From Platycnemis pennipes (taxonomy: Eukaryota > Arthropoda > Insecta > Odonata > Platycnemididae), in the NCBI GenBank assembly GCA_933228895.1, contig OW121848.1, positions 136,294,615 to 136,358,614 of the forward strand: 64,000 nt of DNA, read 5' to 3'. The translations under genes and the position numbers were made by a program. Under the pieces are notes generated by a model. The model did not search any database and had not been told where the DNA came from. It worked only from the letters and a program-made list of their open reading frames with translations. Positions 47,848 through 59,316 of the stretch are shown piece by piece. Each line of letters starts with the position of its first letter. Positions within the stretch are counted from its first letter, which is position 1.

Positions 47848-47945
47848 GACCGGGAATCGAACCACGGACCTTAAGAATCCTGGTAGCGTGGTGGTCTGCG
47901 TATTTGCCCGAAAAACTTCCGTGGTTCGATATCCCGGTGTAGGAA
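47848..47945. mobile_element. Two tRNA-derived SINE heads, head to head
   Basis: A plus-strand copy (47876-47945) has A box TAGCGTGGTGG and B box GGTTCGATATCC, and matches 3897-3960. Touching it, 47848-47875 on the minus strand carries a B box GGTTCGATTCC with the same flank CCGTGGTTCGATTCCCGG. Confidence 0.65.
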
Positions 47946-48540
47946 ACAATTTCTCCTGACAATATTGGGCACACTACGAATAGATTGATTTGAATTCAGC
48001 ACCAGCCGCGTTATCCACGTAGGCAATGAATGCACTGGCCTTACAGTCCGAGCTTCGAGGACTTAATTTCTTCTTTGGAAATGATCTCATGTTTGTTCTA
48101 TTGCAAGTAGTAAACATTAAGATTAAAGGGTGATATATACCTTGCCAGTTGGAGCACCTTGAAACTAATCCTTCAACGACTGAAGCATAGTATAAGGATT
48201 AGGTACACTGAAGATAACATGTATCTATAGGTAAGAGGATGACTACTGAAGCATGCACAAAATAATATACAGGAGACCAGATTATCTATCAAGTGGTAGA
48301 ATGGGCTTTTAAGTGCTACAAAGACTACGCTTGGTCGCTTTATTTAAGCCTGAATCTCAATCCCAAGGCAAACACAGCATCCACCTACGCCCTTGAACTT
48401 TGATTCTCCAGCCCTGAGCGTAACCGACGTGGTTAACACGACCGGCACATTATTTATCTACGATCTTCCGCTGATCATCTTTATTTAGCAGAGCGGTGAA
48501 ATCTATCACCTCGAGCTTGACAACAGACGGCAGTGACTCA
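47946..48540. other. AT-rich DNA, no feature recognised
   Basis: Nothing supported. Confidence 0.45.
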
Positions 48541-49370
48541 GTGAGAATGGAAACGTTTGAGCATTAAAAACGACAGGGTGCGAGCGATAAAAGCGCCAAC
48601 TTGGGGTAAACGCGAGAAGAGAACGTGGTGGCACGCGCCACCTCCCATTCGACGCGTCCCCGCTTTTATCTCCCCCACGCCATCTCGGGACCCCGCGGAT
48701 CTTTTCCGCTCTTCCCCAAGCGTTCGTTCCCCGGCCGGCGGAAAAGATTTGCGAAGAGAGCCGGCCGGAGGACAGGCGCGCGCCCGGGAGATGACGCGGG
48801 AGATAAGCGGACCGCAGTCCCCTTTGGACGTCCGTGGGCGCGAAAGGGAGATGCAGGCACGGCGAAGGGGAGAGGCGCTGAAAAAAAATCCGATTTAGGA
48901 TTTCTCCCGATCATTCGATGGCGAGGAAGAGGGAGGGGATCCTCGCGTTCCCCCAAATCGTCGGCCATCTGAACCGCTCGACGTCCATCGTCGCCTTGGT
49001 CCAGGCTCCTCTTTGATTTGCAAGCGAGCTGGTGGCGGAGGGGAGGCAGGTCCTCCCTCTACTCCCCACAAGCAAGGCCGAACACGACTCGATAAAAATG
49101 CACGGGAGGATTTGTTGGCGGTCGGAAGAATGGTGGTGGCCTTTCCCCTCTATACTCCCTCCGCTCCTCGGTTGCGCTTGTAGAGCACGTTGTACCGGGA
49201 GGAGTAGACGGTTTCGGCGCGCAATAAAACAGTCTCTTGTTGTTCGGTGGTCCGACGCTGGGAAGGGTTGGATACTGACTGCTTTTATGACGGTCAGAGG
49301 AGAGAGATCCGGCGCGAGATTGCTCGCGGGAGCGACGGGGAAGGGCAAGGACTACGTCTGAGGAATGAAT
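48540..49370. other. GC-rich, CpG-rich island
   Basis: It includes several GCGCGC- and CCGGCCGG-like stretches. Frames open on both strands without domains. Confidence 0.5.
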
Positions 49371-50054
49371 ATTGAGCGAGGGAAGTGACGAAGGACCTTG
49401 AGGCTCAACTGAAGCTCACATGTTTACCCAGGGGTTCCCGAGTAGCACCGAACCGGATTACACATCTAATAAAAATGGGGATAAAATAAATTAATGGTCG
49501 GATAAATGGCGTCCTCGAATGGATACAAATGCCTCTCGGGTACTCGTCGGGCGTGTACGCCATTGCTTACTTGTTTACGATGAGGGGAGATGACGTAGAA
49601 GCTACAATGCTCTGCCTTACGACAGCGGCTACCGCGCGGAATATGACGTGTGCATGACTTAAGACCATACCACGCCTTCTCTTCAGGTTTACTCGATTTC
49701 ACTTAGGAATTTTTTATCTTTAAATTTCTTTTGCAAAATAATATTGATGTTACATTATAAGATGGGAATGCCAAAGAGACTTGAGCCTCACATTTATAAC
49801 AAAATTCACAAGTCATATCATAATATTAAAGATAGCGATCTTCGTAATTTTGTGAAACTCTCACTAAATGTTGACAACGGCTCAAAATATTTGTTAAAAC
49901 CAAACAGTTGCAATTATTAATTACAATTTATATGCTACAATGGAAAGGCGTAGGCTTAAATCTTAGGCTTAAAGTCAGTCTCTCTCAACAACAGCGCTAG
50001 TGGTTTAGGTTTTTGAGGTTATAAGGTCCCTGGGTTACATCTCATCAACTAGTA

Positions 50055-50155
50055 TCATCTGTATCCATAGTTGAATACGTCATCCACGCCTTAGGTAGAA
50101 TTCGAACCCGCGGCATCATGTCAGCCGGGTCAGTGCGCCACTAACATGGTTATCG
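50055..50155 (-). mobile_element. tRNA-like SINE head (minus strand)
   Basis: The minus strand reads TTAGTGGCGCACTGACC (A-box region) and GCGGGTTCGAATTC (B box). Confidence 0.5.
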
Positions 50156-51499
50156 TGATCGGCTTCTTAACAACAAAAATATTTTAGATCTCATATGCGG
50201 ATACGATATTTACTCTTTGAAAAGAACTATGGGGCATCATTATTTATGAAGATGAGGACAGGAAAGGTTTTCCTATTACCTTGCTGCTATTTTCCATGAA
50301 ATATCTTAAAGGTTAATGCATAAGAAAGTTGCATCATTTGAATGTTATTTATATATGTGATCCCCTTAAAATTGGACGATATCCAGGTTTATCTTTATGC
50401 TAAGTCGAGATATAAAATACAGAGGCTTCATACCTGATTTAATTTATTCGTTTCATACGGATATCTACTCGACATGGGAATCATGAATTATCTTCGCTCG
50501 AGGAAGCTTTCTTGCGCTGGAACGCGAAGAATGTTTCTCAGTATGTAAAAGCGAGAAGCAAGCATGAAGGAATATTCTGAACACACTATATGAAAACTTG
50601 ACTCAAGCTATCGAGCCAGTCTTGAGAAAACCTCATGTTTAAACAATAATACTGATACACGGAATTTTCGTAAACATTAGCATACAATCCATTGAAAAGA
50701 ATGGAAAATCCGGAACGACGTTTTCAGGTCAAGGTTTCCTGTCCAACAAAAAAAAATGAACCATGCCTCCCGACAGAGGCGAAGAAAACTGGTCTCAGGA
50801 TGCGAGGATCTCGTAATAGCGGGGTCTTTACAAGCTGTATTTTATGCTCGTGTGGGAAACGAGAGTCGAAACGGGGAGACGAAAGAAATTACCAGAGAAT
50901 AAACCGCTGGATTCGGGAAAATCCTCGCACGGATCTGTTTACAGAGCGGAGGAGAGAGAGTCTGGATGCGATACGGGAAGGGAAGAAGATGATTTCTGCT
51001 CCGGCCACGAGGAAGCCGAGAATGAAGGGGGAGAGGAGTCAGCGCCCGGCGGAATGGCCAGAGCTACGAGAATGAAAGTAACGTACGGAGTATCAGTTTC
51101 CTTCCTCGGTGCTCTCCGAGGAGCATGGGAATCATTGTCAGACCGCAGGTTGTAATTTAGACTTGATCTCTTGGATGAATTCTAAGATAATCTATTCAGT
51201 GATGGCGTTAAAAATATTTTGCGAAGTCCAACTTACTACGGTAGACTGGACCATAATTATAAAATTAGAGAAATTGATTGCCGAACTCACAGATTCAAAA
51301 TGTTCTTCTTTCCTCGTGAAATTACGGATATGAATAGCTGTAAATTTATCCAATAATATAAATACGAGTGTCAATGGATAGCATGTTGGTATAAGGAATT
51401 TAATCTAACCCAACTAACAGCATGTTTTAGTATGCTTGCTTTGCTATTTTATTCCTTTTTGAATTGTGAAGTTTAGACTAGTATATTACACTAATCCTT
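50156..51499. other. No gene recognised; purine-rich stretch 50690-51090
   Basis: A 127-codon frame at 50692 is low-complexity (Lys/Arg/Glu), overlaps another frame, and has no domain. Rejected as a gene. Confidence 0.4.
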
Positions 51500-51505
51500 T
51501 TATAT

Positions 51506-51550
51506 GTTGCTGTTCAGTCGCCGTCAGAGTTGCTGTTCAGTCGCCGTCAC
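51506..51550 (+). repeat. 23-bp tandem repeat in LINE 5' end
   Basis: GTTGCTGTTCAGTCGCCGTC occurs at 51506 and 51529. Repeated 5' units can form the internal promoter of LINEs. Confidence 0.75.
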
Positions 51551-51638
51551 GAGCGGACGTCCCTCTCTTCCGCTCGTAGCGAGGCCAAGGCCATGTGTTT
51601 ATAGTTGTGCTCAACAAATAGTTTTCTGGAAATCGAAA

Positions 51639-52583
51639 ATGTCTAACTGCTTGGTGTGTAAAAAGGCAACTCGCAACACTACATTTGTGTCATGTGTGAA
51701 TTGCAACAAAAAATTCCATGGCACATGCCTGGAAAGTGCTCTGACGAAAGAGGATATTGAAGCAATTGAAGACAGCGGACAGCCTTGGAGATGCAGCCGA
51801 TGTTGTGAAGCCAGGCGAGCAACCATGGTTTCGGACCATACTGTTGGTGAGCTACCTAGCCAAGGATCGCAAAGTGTTGACATTGTGAAGTTATTTAGTG
51901 AACTCAGAAATGATTTAAAATCGACGGAGTGCAATTTGGGTAAATCTATAAATAAGCTTTACGAAAGAATGGATGAGTCCATGAAAGTTATCGAAGCTAT
52001 TAGTAAGAGTTTAGATGAGTGTAATGGGAAAGTTGACGCTTTACAGTCCGAAAATAATATGCTCAGGAAGAAATTATCCGAGCAAATGGTACGCTCCGAT
52101 GATTTAGAGCAACGCTTGTTAGCAAATTGTGTCGAAATTCGTGGTATTCCCTACACGCCAAATGAAAATTTGCCGCAGTTAGTGGCAAAAATAGGTGTAT
52201 ACTTGGATGTTAAATTGAGTGAAGAAGACATCGACATTTGCTACCGTTATAAGCAAAAAGTGGGAAGTGCATCGAGCAGTGAGTCAGGCGCCATTCACGT
52301 GAGATTCGTGAGACAGAGCTTCAAAGAGAACGTTTTGACCAAGCGGAGGGTAAAGCGCAACCTGTCGACTCGCCATCTGGGATTTGGTGGATCTGATTCA
52401 CCTATTTACGTCAATGAAGCACTTTGCCAAGGCCGGCGCCGAGTCCTGAGTGAAGCGAAGCAAGTCAAGAAAGCGAAAAACTACGATTACTTGTGGGTAA
52501 GAGGAGGAAAGATATTGATGCGTAAAGCAGAAAAAGAGCCAGTTTTTGTGCTTACGTGTCTTGATGATCAAAAAAACTTGTGA
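51639..52583 (+). CDS. LINE ORF1: PHD zinc finger, coiled coil, RNA-binding-like C-terminus
   Basis: The frame is open from 51504, but MSNCLVCKK at 51639 is the likely start (A at -3). Counting from 51504, residues 49-100 form a C4HC3 PHD-type finger (C49, C52, C64, C67, H72, C75, C97, C100). Residues 130-205 have heptad-like Leu/Ile spacing and many charged residues, a likely coiled coil. Then follows NCVEIRGIP...DIDICYR and KRNLSTRHLG, which resembles the LINE ORF1/baculovirus FP-like C-terminal fold. Such proteins bind the element's RNA and form the RNP with ORF2. The stop at 52581 lies 11 bases before the ORF2 ATG. Confidence 0.85.
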   Translation: MSNCLVCKKATRNTTFVSCVNCNKKFHGTCLESALTKEDIEAIEDSGQPWRCSRCCEARRATMVSDHTVGELPSQGSQSVDIVKLFSELRNDLKSTECNLGKSINKLYERMDESMKVIEAISKSLDECNGKVDALQSENNMLRKKLSEQMVRSDDLEQRLLANCVEIRGIPYTPNENLPQLVAKIGVYLDVKLSEEDIDICYRYKQKVGSASSSESGAIHVRFVRQSFKENVLTKRRVKRNLSTRHLGFGGSDSPIYVNEALCQGRRRVLSEAKQVKKAKNYDYLWVRGGKILMRKAEKEPVFVLTCLDDQKNL

Positions 52584-52594
52584 TCAAATTTTTA

Positions 52595-55510
52595 ATGGCA
52601 AATGAAAACAGTCAATGCATGTTAAACCGAGTTGGTTCAGAAATTTTGACTACTAATTTAACATTTGTTCACCAAAATATTCGTAGTTTAAGAAGTAACT
52701 TCGAATACTTGCTGACTAATCTAAATTCCTTCACCGAAAAAGCAGCAGTAATAATGTTAACAGAAATATGGATAACGAGCTTTGAGGTCGATATGTATAA
52801 AATTCCTGGTTATAAATGTTTTTCAAAATGTAATGACAATAGTAGAGCAAAAGGTGTGATGGTGTACGTTAAGGAAGAGATCAAATCTTGTTTAGTTCCA
52901 ATAACAGTAGGTTCCGCTGACTGTATATTGTTACGCTTATCCTTAAATAGTATAGAAATACATCTGTTGTGTATTTACCGATACCAAAATATACCAGCAA
53001 AATCATTTTTTGAGGATATAGAACCTATTTTAAGAGACTGTAAAAATAATTTAGTAGTAATGGGGGATATTAATATAAATATACTGGCATATGATGACCA
53101 ACGTGATCACTACATTAATCTGATGAGTTCTTACGGCTTAACCAGTTTAATTGATCAACCTACCAGAATATTTAAAAATTCCGCAACTTGTATTGATCAT
53201 GTTTTTGCCAGAATTTACCATTCATATAAATATAAAATGTCTGCAAATGTGCACCATTTGGCTATCACTGATCATTCCATGGTTGAATTTAACATTTCTA
53301 CCTCTGAAATTCATTCCGATGACTGTACCAAGGGGAAAACAAATGTTGTAAAAAAAACAAACATTAAAACTTTCATATCCTTAGTTAACAATGTTGACTG
53401 GTCTCCGGTATACACAGAGACCAATGCTTCCACAGCCTTTGATTTGATGATGGATTCTTTGTGTACCAGTCTTGAACAATCGAAATACGAACTAAGTCCA
53501 AAAATTTCACCGATGGTTCTGAAACCTTGGATGAATGAAAACCTGCTGAAAATGATTGAAAATAGAAACGATCTCTTAAGGAAAACTAGGCGCCATCCTA
53601 ACAACAACAGTCTTCGAATGAAATTTCTAAAGTATAGAAATAAACTAAGGAATAAGTTAAGGTCTGCGTCAAATGAATACTATATGAGCAAATTTCAAGA
53701 ATTTCGCGGTAATGTTGGACAACAATGGAATTTGTTAAAGGAATTGGTGGGAGAGAAAACAGCATGTCCTGATACTTTAGAATTGAAATTAAATGGTAAA
53801 ACAATAAAGAATTCATTTGATTTAGCGTCTGAATTTAATAATTACTTTATTAGTATCTTTGATTCAAGTAAAACCCGTATAAACATCAGTAAGCAATTGA
53901 AAAACCCTTGTGCTACACAATCTCCCCCCGGTTCTTTTTTCCTAGAGCCAGTTTTACCCACTGATATTATTAATATAGTCAAATCACTTCCACAGAGGAA
54001 ATCTCCAGGTCCTGACGGGATAAATACTAAAATGTTAAAGGTTATCATCCAAGATATTGCACCAGTATTTGCTCACGTATGCAACCTGAGCCTGTTAAAT
54101 GGAGAATTTCCCAGTTCACTTAAGAAGGCTATTGTGATTCCAATTCATAAAAAGGGTGACAAAACTGACGTACGGAATTACAGGCCTATTTCATTGCTGT
54201 CAATTTTTTCCAAGATACTAGAAAAGCTTGTTAAATCTAGGTTGATTAAATTCTTGAACAAGTGCAACTTTTTTAGTCAAAATCAGTTCGGCTTTATGTC
54301 TAATAAGTGCACAGAGGATGCACTTGCCTTACACTTCAGTCAAGTGTATTCGGCAATAAACTCCCATAGGAGGGTGATTAGTTTATTTATTGACATTTCG
54401 AAAGCATTTGATACTTTGAACCATGACATTCTTTTAAGTAAACTGTATCATTTGGGTATACGTGGAGTCTCACTAAAATGGTTCCAAAGCTATTTACATG
54501 ACCGTTCCCAGTGTGTACGAGTAAATGATCATCTCAGTGAATACAAAATGATTTGTTCTGGTGTACCTCAAGGTTCTGTATTAGGACCAATCCTTTTTCT
54601 AATATATATTAATGACTTATGTGATCACACATTCAAAGGCAAATTAACTGCTTTTGCGGACGACATAGCTTTTTGCTATGCTTCGTTGACGTGGAAGCAG
54701 CTAGAAAACAATGTGAACATGGACTTGTGTACCTTACGTGATTGGTTCGACTATAATGGACTGGAATTAAGTGAAAAGACTAAGTTTATATGCTATGATT
54801 TATCTAATAGCTGTGTGCACAATTGGAAGATAATTTATCACAACTCTGATTGTGATAAAATATGTTGTTTCTGTCCTAAAATTGAGAAGGTAGAGGTGTA
54901 TAAATACCTTGGTGTACACGTAGACCAATGTTTAAAATGGAAAAAGCACATTGAAGATGTTACTAAGGTGCTACGGTCCTGCTTATCCAAAATGTATTTT
55001 ATTCGCAATAAATGCCCATTAATCTTTCGCAAGGCGATTTACTGCGCCCTTGCCCAGTCTAAGTTGACATATGGGTTGATTTGCTGGGGAAGTGCCTATA
55101 AAAATGCTTTGCAACCAGTTGTTGTGTTACAAAAGAGGATTGTTCGAATTCTAACTTTAAAAACCCGCTATGAGCACTCATTTCCTTTATTCCTAAAATT
55201 GAACTTACTTCCAATAAGGCATTTGTACTTGTACAGAACATTAAGGATGTTTTTCATCCGATCTGGTGATAGGCCTATATTGTTTGGAACGACTATCCAA
55301 AAAAGTGGTTATAATACAAGAGACAAATACTTTATAAGGTATACCAAACCCAACATATCTATGTACAAAAGACAATTTGTGTATCTAGGGCCCAAAATGT
55401 ACAACTTGCTGCCATACCATATAATTCATGCAAATAGTTCACCTGTCTTTCTTAAAAGATTAACAAAATGGTTGTTACAAAAAGAGGAAGTAGATTCATA
55501 CTTGTGCTGA
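52595..55510 (+). CDS. LINE ORF2: AP-like endonuclease and reverse transcriptase
   Basis: The frame is open from 52580; the first ATG is at 52595, giving 971 residues. Counting from 52580, the endonuclease spans about 28-240: HQNIRSL with N33, LTEIW with E62, VMGDINI, CIDHVFA and the catalytic-site TDHSMVEF. The reverse transcriptase spans about 465-740: RKSPGPDGI, IPIHKKGD, NYRPISLL, FIDISKAFDTLNH, GVPQGSVLGP and the FADD catalytic box. The tail contains a YKYLGV motif and the usual basic C-terminal end. ORF1 and ORF2 are 11 bases apart, which suggests termination-reinitiation. No stop or frameshift interrupts it, so it may be active. Confidence 0.92.
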   Translation: MANENSQCMLNRVGSEILTTNLTFVHQNIRSLRSNFEYLLTNLNSFTEKAAVIMLTEIWITSFEVDMYKIPGYKCFSKCNDNSRAKGVMVYVKEEIKSCLVPITVGSADCILLRLSLNSIEIHLLCIYRYQNIPAKSFFEDIEPILRDCKNNLVVMGDININILAYDDQRDHYINLMSSYGLTSLIDQPTRIFKNSATCIDHVFARIYHSYKYKMSANVHHLAITDHSMVEFNISTSEIHSDDCTKGKTNVVKKTNIKTFISLVNNVDWSPVYTETNASTAFDLMMDSLCTSLEQSKYELSPKISPMVLKPWMNENLLKMIENRNDLLRKTRRHPNNNSLRMKFLKYRNKLRNKLRSASNEYYMSKFQEFRGNVGQQWNLLKELVGEKTACPDTLELKLNGKTIKNSFDLASEFNNYFISIFDSSKTRINISKQLKNPCATQSPPGSFFLEPVLPTDIINIVKSLPQRKSPGPDGINTKMLKVIIQDIAPVFAHVCNLSLLNGEFPSSLKKAIVIPIHKKGDKTDVRNYRPISLLSIFSKILEKLVKSRLIKFLNKCNFFSQNQFGFMSNKCTEDALALHFSQVYSAINSHRRVISLFIDISKAFDTLNHDILLSKLYHLGIRGVSLKWFQSYLHDRSQCVRVNDHLSEYKMICSGVPQGSVLGPILFLIYINDLCDHTFKGKLTAFADDIAFCYASLTWKQLENNVNMDLCTLRDWFDYNGLELSEKTKFICYDLSNSCVHNWKIIYHNSDCDKICCFCPKIEKVEVYKYLGVHVDQCLKWKKHIEDVTKVLRSCLSKMYFIRNKCPLIFRKAIYCALAQSKLTYGLICWGSAYKNALQPVVVLQKRIVRILTLKTRYEHSFPLFLKLNLLPIRHLYLYRTLRMFFIRSGDRPILFGTTIQKSGYNTRDKYFIRYTKPNISMYKRQFVYLGPKMYNLLPYHIIHANSSPVFLKRLTKWLLQKEEVDSYLC

Positions 55511-55711
55511 TTATAACTGGTTTTTTTTTTTTTTTTTACTTACGATTTTTTGTTGTTAAAAAAAAATTAACTTTATGTTGTCTTGTTCTTTATTTTCATA
55601 AATTTTTGCTTACCTTATGTTGCGAGGAATAAGTTCCCTGTCAGTGTTTAAAACTAAAATTGTTTCATTTTTTTTCCATTTTCTTCGATTTCACATGTGC
55701 CAATGTTTGTA

Positions 55712-55745
55712 AGGGTGTCATATACAGGTACCCTTCTGACACCCT
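55712..55745 (+). repeat. Hairpin in LINE 3' UTR
   Basis: AGGGTGTCA pairs with TGACACCCT around a 16-base loop. A 3' stem-loop recognised by the reverse transcriptase is known in CR1-type LINEs, so it may matter for target-primed copying. Confidence 0.7.
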
Positions 55746-55841
55746 AAATTATCTCCACGTGCTAAGTGTATGCATATATGTCTTGTTATAATTTATGTAA
55801 TGCTACTGGAGAAAATAAATTCATTCATTCATTCATTCATA

Positions 55842-56600
55842 TGCATGATATGTAATGCATGTTTGGTGTGAATTCACCTCATGCCACACACCTTTATGGT
55901 GGCTTGCAGGGCATCATGTAGATTTAGATATGTTTCTTCCTCATTTATTATGAATACGGTGGGATAAAAACACCAAAAGCTTTGTTCGTAGGACTTTAGA
56001 AAATTAATATCTCAACATGAAATCCACACTGTAAGCTGAAAACGAACCCTTGACCAATTGTCTCCGGCGTCTTACGGACTGCGGCAGACTAGAAGGCAAG
56101 TGAAAGAGAACTCAGAGCGTGAAGGATTAAAGGAAGCGGATTCGCGAAGGAAGGCGAGATGGAGGGAAATTCAAAACGGAAGACCCATTTAAAAAAATTA
56201 CATTCGAATACCTGGGGCTCAATTTGATTGACAGATTTCTATCGCTTAGGGTAGGTTTTGATGATACCACCTACTCCAAATTTCAGTCATCTATCGATAA
56301 ATCCCCCAGCATAATTTCTCTTCAAGTCTGCATATTTCCTACTCTTCTTCGTACATACAATGCATGGCAATTCTTCTTTCTTTTTTTACCCGTTCTTGCT
56401 TAACCAGTATTCTACCTTCGATAATGGCCTTCAGCAATTCTTGAAAAGGATAAGAGCAGGAGATGCACCAGTCGCGCTCTCCTATTGGATGTAAACGCCG
56501 ATGCAAACCACGGACTGTGCTCAAACCGCGAATTCGAATAATTGAAACGTTCGGAGTGACACTCAAAACTTATCTCTGATGCTACGCGTTTCCATTATAT
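55842..56600. other. AT-rich DNA after the LINE, no feature recognised
   Basis: Nothing supported. Confidence 0.45.
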
Positions 56601-56639
56601 TACGCCTATCCCAGACGGTGAAGACTTTCTATCGTATTT

Positions 56640-57235
56640 TTTATGCCCGCAAAAAAATTCACCCTTCAAACCCCACTCGGACGGGGTCGCGAGATTAACA
56701 ATTTCTCGACGATCCATTCGCGATGGCTCCCGGCGATCTCACACGCTAAACACGGCCATCGGAAGGTCTCGAAAGTGAGGCAGGGAAGAAAGAGGGCTTG
56801 GAAGTTGGTATTGAAGTGGATACGGAGATGCCCATATTCTCTTTCCCTCAGAGCATTGCTCATCTCCATATCGACCCCTCTCCCTTCCCACGAGCCAATC
56901 CTCAGCCCAATCCCATTGTCGGGCCAGCCGCGGTTGAGTCTCCCCCGACTACTGGGTAACTGGAGTTATTACGGACACAAAATCGTCCTCCCCACCGACC
57001 GACTTCACCTAAATCCCGTCACCGATCGCCGCGAACACAGGGCACCGCCGCCGGCGAGGGCCGCTTCCCTGTCCGCCGCTCGTTTCCTTTGAACCCGCTT
57101 GCGACCCGAGACCACCGGGGACGGGGGAGCGAGTGCTCGACGGAGCACGAGGCGGGGGTTGGAACGACATGCAGCGCACGATGACCGTCCTCCCCGCGGA
57201 TCACTCTCTCCGGCCGCTGCCAGGGACTTACGAGG
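56640..57235. other. GC-rich island
   Basis: CpG-rich; frames on both strands (149 plus) without domains. Confidence 0.45.
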
Positions 57236-58334
57236 TTGATCCGAAAAGTGAAAGTCATGTCATTTTTTATATTTTCAGCACTTATAGAATTAAAGTTCCT
57301 CTGTCTAATAAAGTAAAGATAAATATACTAACCCATACTCCTTTTTGCACAAATTGCATTTGAAATTACATACGATTAACGGCGATAATGGCCATCACAT
57401 GGGAATATAACATTTAAAAATACCGTAGTGACATGTCATTTTTGCAAAAAACTGATATTTTATGCGTAATTTTACAAGGAATAAAATAACACGAAAAAAA
57501 AGGCATCAACCCACCGTATTTTTCGCTAAATCCACCAATTTCTGCGCTTATAGCAGACGAAATGTGTAGTTGTCTTCAAGTGGCACTGCGTTAGCTCCAG
57601 CCAAAATGTATGGCGTATGAATGATATCATTACTAATGAGTTATTAAAGCATATTTCAGAAAATATTATAACATAACGTTTCATAGTAATATTCTGGTGT
57701 TATACATTAGTAACTTCATTGAGTACATGAATTTATTTCTTTAAAGTAAGTGCTGAATGACTCCATCGTCGAGCTGATTAAAATTATCATAAAAAAGAAA
57801 TCCTTCGAATTTACATAGTATTTCTTGTGATACTTATGACTTTCAATAGCTTAGGCAATTTTTTTTGTGAAGTAAGGATCACTTATCAGGCATATACTCG
57901 TACTTAAATTAATAAGATTCCTCAGACAACTTGACTCAAGCAGTCGCGAGCCAACCTCCTTAAAAGTGAACGGACGTCGCAAGGTGCCGACATACTCCTC
58001 GTTGATCCACAAAGATCCAGATGGAAACACAGCTTTTTTGGCCAAAAACGCCTTTTCCATTTTCACAGGACAATAAAACTAGTACACTTACACACTTTAA
58101 ATTAGAATGTACAACCGACCATGGTTTCGGAACGTTCCGTCATCATCAGGGTATATATGGAATGAACACATTACAAACATTGCCAATAAGAGTAGCAAAA
58201 CTTTGTGCAGAGTAAAATTAAATGTAACTGTACTTCCTATGAACATAAGGAAGGACAAAATCTCTACTTTAGTGTTTCCTAATCTTGACTAGTGTTCACT
58301 GGTATTTAACGAGCTTACTGTTGGCCTGACGAAG
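57236..58334. other. AT-rich DNA, no feature recognised
   Basis: No gene or repeat that I can support. Confidence 0.45.
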
Positions 58335-58560
58335 ACCAACTAGTTGGCCCTACTTACGATGGCCTGATGAAGACTATCGTCGAGGGAAAAGTTAATGGTA
58401 AGATTGGAAAAGGCAGGCCTCGTATGAGATAGATGGAACAGGTTGTGAAGGATGTAAAGGAGAACAATTACGTCACAATGAAAAGGTTGGCCGATAGAAG
58501 AATCGAGTGGAAAGCTGCGTCAAACCAATCCTAGGATTGTTGAACAATTATGATGACTGT
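58335..58560 (+). pseudogene. LINE ORF2 C-terminal tail, second copy
   Basis: Reads TIVEGKVNGKIGKGRPR, EQVVKDVKENNYVTMKRLADR and RIEWKAASNQS in broken frames. This is the same family as the arms of the giant inverted repeat and 59755-60215. It ends in a TTATGATGAC tail and abuts the next LINE fragment. Confidence 0.75.
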
Positions 58561-59190
58561 TGAACAAAACGTAAAATTACAGGTATCACTAAATTTATGT
58601 GTAAGATTTATATTCAATCTCCGGCGTGATGAACGCATCTCCCCGTATCTCGGCCAGCTTGGATGGCTTTCAACAAATTCACGTCGAACGTGCCTACTGG
58701 CCACATTCCTCTACTCACTATTCCATAATAAGCCACCTGAGTATCTCCTAAACCTCTTCCCTGTCATACCATCTACTCTAACAATCGTTACAATATCCTC
58801 ATCCCAATACTACCCAGGGCACCGCACTACAACCTTTCATAATATACTTCAAATTGCCGGCGCAGAATTCTGGAACTCCCTACCTGATGATTTAAAGAAA
58901 CTACAGTCTCTGCACCAATGTAAAAACTTTTTTATCTCATATTATTAGGCTAATAAGTTTCCTTTTCCTTACCATGCATATGTATTACCCAATTTTTAGG
59001 TATCCGTTTGTATTTTTTTGTGACTTAAAGTAATTATTGTTGTTGAATATTGCATTGATACAACTACTGTGTATTTTATTTTTTTTTTAAGAATGTAACC
59101 ATGACATCAACGTTTTTGTAGTGTTTTGCTGTGCTTGATGGACGATGTCCTAGTAAAAATAGAGTATATATCTATCTATCTATATGTCTA
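58560..59190 (+). pseudogene. 3' end of a different LINE (ORF2 tail, UTR, TATC tail)
   Basis: The frame to 58948 reads LNLCVRFIFNLRRDERISPY, GWLSTNSRR and AGAEFWNSLPDDLKKL, the C-terminal end of a common animal LINE ORF2 type ending in a W.SLP..LR..-like motif. A UTR follows, ending in a (TATC)n microsatellite near 59165-59182. The copy is 5'-truncated just after the previous LINE's tail. Confidence 0.75.
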
Positions 59191-59216
59191 TATGCCATTG
59201 GCCATCGGCCTTTACG

Positions 59217-59316
59217 CCAGCAGGCACATAATGAATTTCACTGATAATGGTATTAAGTGACGAAACCAGCAGGCACATAATGAATTTAACTGATAATGGT
59301 ATTAAGCGACGAAACC
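59217..59316 (+). repeat. Tandem duplication, about 48-bp unit
   Basis: CAGCAGGCACATAATGAATT and ACTGATAATGGTATTAAG occur twice in a row with two base differences. Confidence 0.85.

Larger units (their letters stand above)
51500..55841 (+). mobile_element. Apparently intact non-LTR retrotransposon (LINE)
   Basis: It has a 5' region with a 23-bp tandem repeat (51506-51550), then ORF1 and ORF2 with no internal stops. A 3' UTR of about 0.3 kb follows, with a 9-bp stem hairpin at 55712-55745, AATAAA, and an (ATTC)n tail at 55820-55840. The two-ORF plan, PHD finger in ORF1, AP-endonuclease plus RT in ORF2, and a microsatellite 3' tail fit the CR1/Jockey-like groups. No clear target-site duplication was found. 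The 5' end is estimated. Confidence 0.88.

Noticed and set aside
47510..47974. 154-codon minus-strand frame
   Set aside because: Runs through a SINE head and has no domain; its middle is the SINE sequence read in reverse.
50692..51075. 127-codon frame rich in Lys, Arg and Glu
   Set aside because: Low-complexity purine-rich DNA with an overlapping frame; no recognised family.
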